Positions 58,084 to 64,000 of a DNA stretch of 64,000 bases are shown here, one piece after another (the stretch's first letter is position 1; the number at the start of each line of letters is the position of its first letter). The stretch is taken from assembly GCA_002733715.2 (NCBI GenBank), contig NVWQ02000079.1:1-64000 (forward strand), given 5' to 3'. The translations under genes were made by a program, and so were the position numbers. This DNA comes from Methylophaga sp. GTDB lineage: Bacteria; Pseudomonadota; Gammaproteobacteria; Nitrosococcales; Methylophagaceae. The notes under the pieces were generated by a model, which was given only the letters and a program-made list of their open reading frames with translations, was not told where the DNA came from and ran no database searches.

Positions 58084-60333
58084 TCATTTGATTGTTTGTA
58101 TTAAGATCTTTATTCTCTTTTTTTGGATATTGGTTTTTAGGTCTAAACGATCAACTATATATTCTAAATCGAACACACTTAATAAATCCAAATTAGAAAG
58201 ATTATTGAAAAGATAAAACTCATCTCTATGTTTATTTAGATAATCTTTTATATCTATAATAATTTGATTATATAATTTATAAGAGAAATTATCTGAATAC
58301 ATTTTATAGAAATATATTAAACGCTTATCTTTAGTTTTTTTGAATTTAATTAGTTTAGCTAACTCTGTACTTTTATTAGCTATAGTTAATAGTTCACCCA
58401 AAGCACCTGTAGGTTTTGAATCACCCTGTTGGAAATGATATTTAGCAAACTTCCTCGTTCTTGCATAACTAAGTAACCAATTAGTTAAAGCAGTTTTACC
58501 ATCTATATAACCTAATTTAATTAATTTATCATATGTAATTTTAGAAGCTACAACACAAGCATTAGGAAATAATTTAGAAATATAAGTTAAGTCTTCATAA
58601 GCAAATCCTTCAAGACCTGATTCATCATTAGCTTGAATAAATACTTCAGCTTTAACTGTTGTACGTTGAGCAGTATTTTCTTGAAAATTACCATATATAT
58701 AACTACCTGAAGATGATAGACAATCAGATAATTTTAACATTCCTTTTTGTCTAGGAACTTTCTTTACATAATTCCTAGTAGACTGTGTAACTTTATGTGT
58801 AGCATCTATATAGTCTAGACCAGACGCAGCTAACTTAGCAACAATACGTTCTGCATCACCTTTTTTACGGGGGCAGATAATAGCAAATGCTGCATTATTA
58901 TAACCAATCGCATCTTTACGAGTTTCTTCAATAGCAATTTTAATTGATTTAGTTACTACAATACTGTTGAAATTACACGATCTAAGGTACTCACTAGTAA
59001 TTCGTTTTAAAGGATTACTTTGATTTATATGTTCTGCATACCTTAAATATTGTTTATCTGTACCCAACATATTTTCTAATTCTTTTAGAACTAGACATCC
59101 CCATTCTGTTTTAAGAGTAGGTCTAGAACAAACAGCATTATGAAAATTAGTTTCTAATTTATTATAGAAATCTATATTTATAGGATCAGCTAATTTCAAA
59201 TGTTCTAATTTTTTATCTGCTATATTTATTAGTTTTAAATTAGGATACTCTTGCTTTACACAATGCATGTGTTGAATAATAGATTCGATACCATCAGGTA
59301 TAAAATCTTTTTCATAATAACTAAATTCTAACCCTCTTTGGATTGCGACATATAATTCTCTTTTAGTTTTATTTTCATAATTTAAATAAAATAAATTATT
59401 TATTAAAGTTGATTGAAAATTTACATTTACACTTATAAAATTATCTAATAATTTAGTGATTGTATCAATACAAATTGGAACCAGAGATAATGATTCTCGG
59501 CTGGGTGTAACAGCAATAGTATTTGGTTTAGTGTTAAAAATAATAGAACTACCCCAAGGAATTAATTTAATAATTTCGTCATAGTTATCTGCATAACTTG
59601 AATCTCTAGGAACTGGATATAATACTGCACCATATCTGATACATATTTTATCATCATGAATATCAAATTTTTCGGTTAAAGTCACATCATCAGTAGCTTT
59701 GTCAAGACCTAATGTATCAAGGATCTTACCATTTAATTCAACATTCATATCACCAAAATAAGCAATACGTTTGATCAACTGAATGAATTTATATTTATCA
59801 TCAGTATTCAAAGGAATCGTAACAGTGATACCTGTACTATCTGTAGGTACTTCTACGATAGTTCTAATGTCAGGTCTGTTACCTGTCTCAATAGAACCTT
59901 TCGATAGATTATACACAGACTTGGTTCCAGCGAAGCATGAAGCTACTGTAAAATAATCAGCATAAGCAAATGGAGCTTTTGAACCTAAACCAAAACCACC
60001 AGTGAGGTTTGTATCACTTTTCTTTGTTGAATCACCATATATACAATAAATTGGTACAATATTTTCAGGGGAAATGCCTGTACCAAAATCTTGAAATATC
60101 ATTTGATTATCTTCAACAGTGACTTTCACTGGTGTATCTTTAATATTGGATGCTATGTGAGCATCCCAAGAATTACATAGAACCTCTCGTACAACTGCTA
60201 GAGGCTTGTCAGTATAAATTCCTTCCGATAGCATCGAAAAGAACTCAGCATTGTCTGAGAGACCAAATGATTGAACATTTGAACCACCCACAACAACATG
60301 TGAATCCTTATTTGTAAGAGAAGTAACTTCCAT
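58084..60333 (-). CDS. rIIA-like GHKL ATPase, 749 aa
   Basis: N-terminal GHKL ATPase: AVVREVLCNSWDAHIAS (motif N, about 44-60), MIFQDFGTGISPENI (motif G1), and GGFGLGSKAPFAYADYF (lid and G2). Further blocks are those of T4 rIIA. The C-terminal 500 residues are helical and less well known. It acts with rIIB, probably at the membrane, against host exclusion systems. The pair being near the replication genes is seen in several large marine podoviruses and myoviruses. Confidence 0.88.
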   Translation of the reverse strand: MEVTSLTNKDSHVVVGGSNVQSFGLSDNAEFFSMLSEGIYTDKPLAVVREVLCNSWDAHIASNIKDTPVKVTVEDNQMIFQDFGTGISPENIVPIYCIYGDSTKKSDTNLTGGFGLGSKAPFAYADYFTVASCFAGTKSVYNLSKGSIETGNRPDIRTIVEVPTDSTGITVTIPLNTDDKYKFIQLIKRIAYFGDMNVELNGKILDTLGLDKATDDVTLTEKFDIHDDKICIRYGAVLYPVPRDSSYADNYDEIIKLIPWGSSIIFNTKPNTIAVTPSRESLSLVPICIDTITKLLDNFISVNVNFQSTLINNLFYLNYENKTKRELYVAIQRGLEFSYYEKDFIPDGIESIIQHMHCVKQEYPNLKLINIADKKLEHLKLADPINIDFYNKLETNFHNAVCSRPTLKTEWGCLVLKELENMLGTDKQYLRYAEHINQSNPLKRITSEYLRSCNFNSIVVTKSIKIAIEETRKDAIGYNNAAFAIICPRKKGDAERIVAKLAASGLDYIDATHKVTQSTRNYVKKVPRQKGMLKLSDCLSSSGSYIYGNFQENTAQRTTVKAEVFIQANDESGLEGFAYEDLTYISKLFPNACVVASKITYDKLIKLGYIDGKTALTNWLLSYARTRKFAKYHFQQGDSKPTGALGELLTIANKSTELAKLIKFKKTKDKRLIYFYKMYSDNFSYKLYNQIIIDIKDYLNKHRDEFYLFNNLSNLDLLSVFDLEYIVDRLDLKTNIQKKRIKILIQTIK

Positions 60334-60335
60334 GA

Positions 60336-60737
60336 CTATAGAGCCTCAATTTCAGCTAAGATTTCTTCACGAGAAAGATTATCCATAGCTTCATTATTTT
60401 TACGATCAAGAGTCTCAATCAATTTAGTTTTACGTACTGCTTTAGCTTTAGAAGCTTGACGTACACTTGCTTCATCAACTTTTACAGAAATAATGTGACG
60501 CACAACATCTAGCTTTGCTAGATGCTCTTTAGCATCTTTCGCATTACTGTTTGCTGTAGGTACAAACGAAGTTTTAGTTGCTTCTTGCAATGCAGTATTG
60601 CAAGCAATAGCAATATCATTTAGATTTGCTGATTTAGAGCTTGTAAGGGGAAGATCCCATAATTGTTCGGTAGTCAGAAACCCAACTGCTGAAGCAAAAA
60701 TTAATTTATTACGGGAAGCATATTCAAAAATATTCAT
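60336..60737 (-). CDS. hypothetical protein upstream of rIIA, 133 aa
   Basis: Starts MNIFEYASRNKLIFASAVGF; helical with many lysines and alanines (VDEASVRQASKAKAVRKTKL). Two bases separate it from rIIA. The first line LIFASAVGFLTTEQLWDLPL resembles the start of small proteins that precede MoxR/vWA genes in N4-like phages, but I cannot confirm this. Function unknown. Confidence 0.7.
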   Translation of the reverse strand: MNIFEYASRNKLIFASAVGFLTTEQLWDLPLTSSKSANLNDIAIACNTALQEATKTSFVPTANSNAKDAKEHLAKLDVVRHIISVKVDEASVRQASKAKAVRKTKLIETLDRKNNEAMDNLSREEILAEIEAL

Positions 60738-60747
60738 TATATTTTCC

Positions 60748-62727
60748 TTAAAATTTTACGTTATAAACTTTACCATCTACAGACAGCAATATATCACTAG
60801 AATTAGTAGAACTAATTCCAATACCACTTAGTTGATTAGGTGAATTAGGACACATAGTTTTTGAACCAAGAATTTCAAACGTCTTTCTATGAGGTTCTAA
60901 TTCAGAACGTAAGAATTCATTATAAATTCCACGTACTTTATTTGGATTTATGCAATTTTCTAACATGAAGAATACATGCTTATTACCAACACTATTTCCT
61001 ACCCAATGATTAGGACTCAACATCATCATTGATACTTCAACAAAACCTTCAGTGTTTAAACCCCAAATTTCTTTAGGAGTTGTTCCACCTTCGATACCAT
61101 TAGAAGGGGTAATTTTATGGATTGAACCATTACGCATAGTAATACATAAATACTCTTTTTTACCTGTTACAGCTTTAGCATATGAATAGTGTTGAATAGA
61201 TCCATTATTTTCAATTTCTAACGTGAAACCAAAATCTTTATTTTCACGTTTATGATATTGTTTAATTTCAACAATATAATTACCATCAATAGGATTATTC
61301 CAAGATACATTTTCGACAGCTTGACGTGAACCACGGTCACCGACATTCATATCAACATCTAAGAAACCACCTTTATGCCCATGATAAATATGTGCGCCAT
61401 TTGGCATATATACGTGAATATCTAGATCATCATAGTTGAACCAGGATAAAGAAACACGGAACTTTGCACTTACATTCCCACCAGCAGCTTTAACACGTTG
61501 TTTGATAGATGAATCTGCAATGTCACCATTGTAAGACCAAGCATAATTATTATCCCATTTGAATAGCTTCTTACTATCACCTGTTGGAGCTGTAAGACTT
61601 ACAAGATTACTTTCTAATTTATTCTCCAAGAATAATTTAATAGACTTTGAGTTAGGAACAATCTTTTCAATGAAATCAGTAGAACTAATATTCACAGCCT
61701 TGGTTCTATCTGGTTCTTTTACTGCGATACTACCCATCAAAGAATTAAGTAAAGGGTCTTTCATATGTAACTGTGTATGTGAATCAGCAAACAATACATC
61801 ATTAACTGAAATATCACTAGCAACAGCGAATCGTCTATCGAGGGCATCACGAAGATTTAACTCTTCAATAGTTTCCATTGCTTTAGTAACCATACCAGGT
61901 GTAATAAGAGCCGTAGGACGCTTATAATTCTGAGGAGCTACTTTGGCCTCAAAACTCTTAACAGAGGCCTCCACGGACTTCCCTGTAGAGATATCAGATA
62001 TAAGAGTACCCAATACACTATTACGAAAACGACAAGCAGTATCTGTTGCTGTTTGCCAAACATATTGTTCTCTAAACTTATCATTATCAAGGGCATTATA
62101 TTTAAGATATAATTTACGGAAATTAATCAATCCCTGAAGATGTTCTTCACCACGATAAATAGATTTACATTCAATAAGTTCTTGAACTTCATTCATTGCT
62201 TCGATTGTAAATTCATTTAATGCACGAGCATATACCTGAACAGTAGTTTCAAATTTACCTTTTTCAGTACCAGCATTAACAGTATTATGTTTACCTATTA
62301 CATCACCATAAAAGTGATTATAATTAACAGTTGTACCATCTTTACCTAAACCAATAGTAATTTCATTACCAAATGTTCTTTCCTTGGTTCGGAAAATTGA
62401 TTTAATTTTAGCAGATTTAACATATTCAGACATTGCAAATGCAACAACGTCATAGGGATGTTCAAGTTCATTAAAACAATCCCAGACAGATGTTAAAACA
62501 CCATTATTGATTGTCACCAATGTACCAATATTTTTAATAAAATTGCGGCAACAAGAACAATTATGAACTGTTTTTGTAACGTATTGTGGATCAGTTCCAA
62601 GAGGAAAAGATTTAAGATATTCTTGAAAGAATAAACCTGTGTCTATATCCATTACATACAGTTCTTGTGTATTCATAGAATTATATTGTTTATGGACTAA
62701 TTTTGAAAATTTAGTGAAATCACTCAT
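60748..62727 (-). CDS. large hypothetical protein with YfaP-like beta domain, 659 aa
   Basis: Near the N-terminus a CSCCRNFI cluster with two preceding histidines could hold a metal. The middle (about 60-390) is helical and of no known family. Residues about 415-530 form a beta-sandwich of the DUF2135/YfaP kind: FRVSLSWFNYDDLDIHVYMP, HIYHGHKGGFLDVDMNVGDR, WNNPIDGNYIVEIKQYHKRE. The D-L-D-I-H-V strand is typical. In bacteria this domain occurs with vWA proteins, and N4-like phages have a vWA/AAA pair in this genome part, so this may be a functional counterpart. It overlaps the next gene by eight bases. Confidence 0.75.
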   Translation of the reverse strand: MSDFTKFSKLVHKQYNSMNTQELYVMDIDTGLFFQEYLKSFPLGTDPQYVTKTVHNCSCCRNFIKNIGTLVTINNGVLTSVWDCFNELEHPYDVVAFAMSEYVKSAKIKSIFRTKERTFGNEITIGLGKDGTTVNYNHFYGDVIGKHNTVNAGTEKGKFETTVQVYARALNEFTIEAMNEVQELIECKSIYRGEEHLQGLINFRKLYLKYNALDNDKFREQYVWQTATDTACRFRNSVLGTLISDISTGKSVEASVKSFEAKVAPQNYKRPTALITPGMVTKAMETIEELNLRDALDRRFAVASDISVNDVLFADSHTQLHMKDPLLNSLMGSIAVKEPDRTKAVNISSTDFIEKIVPNSKSIKLFLENKLESNLVSLTAPTGDSKKLFKWDNNYAWSYNGDIADSSIKQRVKAAGGNVSAKFRVSLSWFNYDDLDIHVYMPNGAHIYHGHKGGFLDVDMNVGDRGSRQAVENVSWNNPIDGNYIVEIKQYHKRENKDFGFTLEIENNGSIQHYSYAKAVTGKKEYLCITMRNGSIHKITPSNGIEGGTTPKEIWGLNTEGFVEVSMMMLSPNHWVGNSVGNKHVFFMLENCINPNKVRGIYNEFLRSELEPHRKTFEILGSKTMCPNSPNQLSGIGISSTNSSDILLSVDGKVYNVKF

Positions 62728-62974
62728 TTTTTTCTCCTAATTTTTTAAAATAAATAATAGCTTCTTTTTCTGTCATTTTTAAATTATCAGAAAGTAAATT
62801 ACCAACCATAATCATACAGAAAACGAAGATGATTATATCTACAGGCCAACTTTGCCATAAGGTATAATTAAGATGGAAACCAACTCCCATAGACAACATA
62901 AAAATTATATTTGATAAAATTCTTGTTATATTGGAGTTGGTTGTAACCAAAATTCTTTTATTAGAAGTTTTCAT
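62720..62974 (-). CDS. small membrane protein, 84 aa
   Basis: Hydrophobic stretches at about 10-27 (TRILSNIIFMLSMGVGFHL) and 45-62 (DIIIFVFCMIMVGNLL) suggest two passes; the C-terminus is charged (MTEKEAIIYFKKLGEKNE). It overlaps the genes on both sides, so it is part of the NAMPT operon. No family is recognised. Confidence 0.7.
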   Translation of the reverse strand: MKTSNKRILVTTNSNITRILSNIIFMLSMGVGFHLNYTLWQSWPVDIIIFVFCMIMVGNLLSDNLKMTEKEAIIYFKKLGEKNE

Positions 62975-64000
62975 TTAGACGTGCCCGAATTGTGTTTAAT
63001 GAAGTTTCATTAATGATTTGTCCATCATAAAAACGCGTTATTAATTCAGTATTAAGTACATCTTCTTCTGATTGATTATCGAACATGGTGTATTCACCGT
63101 GAACCTTACGAACAGCAATTAAACCTTTAGCAGATGTTTTTTTAATATCTGTTTTAGGAGCTTTCATAAAATTTCTACGTTCACCCTCAACTACACCAGA
63201 TGTAGCTTTCATAGCGAAACCAAAAGTATCACGAGTGTTAAATTGATAAGTAAAAGCACCAATACCAAATACAATGTTTGAAGCTGCAAAACCAGCATGA
63301 CTTAATTTATATAAAATTTCAGATGCACGTTCTAGAGTGATTGAATCACCATAGATAAGGCCAATATGTTCATCAAGAACTTTGAAACCAGCATCATTAA
63401 TTGTACCACCGAACTCTTTCCATAAAAGTTCAATAGCACCATAAAATTCTGGTGTGTTTGCTTTGGCTTTACGATTGCCACAAATAATATCTACAGGATC
63501 ACCACTATCAGGACGAATAACTAATTTACCGTTACGAGCCATAATATCTGATTTGATTTCAGGAAGTAATTCAGTAAGAACACCCCAGAAATCCCGTGTA
63601 TCAGAAACGATAGATACAATACCTTCAGGGTACACATCATTGATTAGACGTAGGTAAGTGTCTTTTTCACCTAATTCTTCACCCATACACATTACAGCGT
63701 GTTCTGTGGCAGGTACAGATGCACCAACTAACTCTTTATCAGAATCAGCATTATAGTATAATTCTAACATATCAATCGCAGGAATAGTGTCTGTACCAGC
63801 AAATGAAATTAAGTGAGCTGCACCAGACATTGCAGCATCGTGTAAACCACTCATACCACGCATAGAGAAGTCGTGGCATTGGAACTTAATACCTTCGGTA
63901 CTTGAACCAGTAGCAGCAGCATATTCTTCCATTAAACGTCTATATTCATATGCTACAGTAGCATTAGTAATTGGTTTCCAAAGAAGAGCAGATAAAGCAG
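62961..64000 (-). CDS. nicotinamide phosphoribosyltransferase (NAMPT), 5'-truncated by window edge
   Basis: The frame stays open to the right edge (ALSALLWKPITNATVAYEYR before the first internal Met at 63932), so about the first quarter is missing. Visible active-site blocks are CHDFSMRGMSG, FAGTDTIPAIDML, PATEHAVMCMGEE, IVSDTRDFWG and LVIRPDSGDPVDI, with the catalytic-type His of the HAVM loop and the Asp of PDSGDP. NAMPT joins nicotinamide and PRPP to NMN. In phages it can restore NAD after depletion by host defences or support deoxynucleotide synthesis. It is the first gene seen of the right operon. Confidence 0.92.
   Translation of the reverse strand, partial: ALSALLWKPITNATVAYEYRRLMEEYAAATGSSTEGIKFQCHDFSMRGMSGLHDAAMSGAAHLISFAGTDTIPAIDMLELYYNADSDKELVGASVPATEHAVMCMGEELGEKDTYLRLINDVYPEGIVSIVSDTRDFWGVLTELLPEIKSDIMARNGKLVIRPDSGDPVDIICGNRKAKANTPEFYGAIELLWKEFGGTINDAGFKVLDEHIGLIYGDSITLERASEILYKLSHAGFAASNIVFGIGAFTYQFNTRDTFGFAMKATSGVVEGERRNFMKAPKTDIKKTSAKGLIAVRKVHGEYTMFDNQSEEDVLNTELITRFYDGQIINETSLNTIRARLNENF

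Noticed and set aside
1-64000. CRISPR array, insertion sequence, integrase or attachment site
   Set aside because: No regular repeat-spacer pattern, transposase, integrase or repeated tRNA-end sequence was seen; the gene set is that of a lytic phage.

Overview
This window is most of the genome of an N4-like podovirus (Schitoviridae type). The diagnosis rests on gene content and order: two T7-like RNA polymerase subunits (RNAP1 and RNAP2), a 3280-residue virion RNA polymerase, an N4-type terminase/portal/capsid module, and an N4-type replication block (DNA polymerase, helicase, gp42/gp43-like proteins, SSB). The DNA is AT-rich. rIIA/rIIB homologues and a nicotinamide phosphoribosyltransferase are present. 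Low GC and this gene set suggest a marine gammaproteobacterial host such as Vibrio or Pseudoalteromonas, but that is an inference. The window cuts a gene at each end (a deoxyribosyltransferase-like gene at 1 and the NAMPT gene at 64000).

Layout. 1-1900 (minus strand): a short RNA region with one clean tRNA-fMet and several tRNA-like elements that have good acceptor stems and T-arms but abnormal middles. 1.5-15.4 kb (minus): early region of many small, tightly packed genes, including RNAP1/RNAP2, a macro-domain protein, a SLOG-like protein, a NADAR protein, an exported solute-binding-like protein and an HNH endonuclease. At least twelve small genes end in a common tail, roughly [K/R]IxxFL[K/E]D[K/N/R], whose codons usually also form the ribosome binding site of the next gene. 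Two, perhaps three, hairpins here match the N4 virion-RNAP promoter design. 15.5-46.0 kb (plus): late region, with terminase, tail/appendage proteins, lysis cassette with a PAS-domain protein, portal, scaffold, capsid, internal proteins and the virion RNAP. 46.0-64.0 kb (minus): middle/replication region, with RusA-like nuclease, SSB, ATPase, primase-helicase-like protein, exonuclease, DNA polymerase, helicase, rIIB, rIIA, unknowns and NAMPT.

How it works together. On the N4 model the virion RNAP enters with the DNA and starts at the hairpin promoters of the early region. This yields RNAP1/RNAP2, which read the replication block; late genes then use host polymerase assisted by the phage SSB. 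Scattered through the early and middle genes is a set of NAD/ADP-ribose proteins (NADAR, macro, SLOG, a deoxyribosyltransferase-like protein and NAMPT) that could counter host defences acting through NAD or ADP-ribosylation.

The points most worth a second look are the tRNA-like RNA cluster, the common tail/ribosome-binding-site module of the small early genes with its one frameshifted member, the NAD/ADP-ribose gene set, a metallopeptidase-like HExxH motif inside the virion RNAP, and a strong excess of the motif TGAACCA/TGGTTCA.
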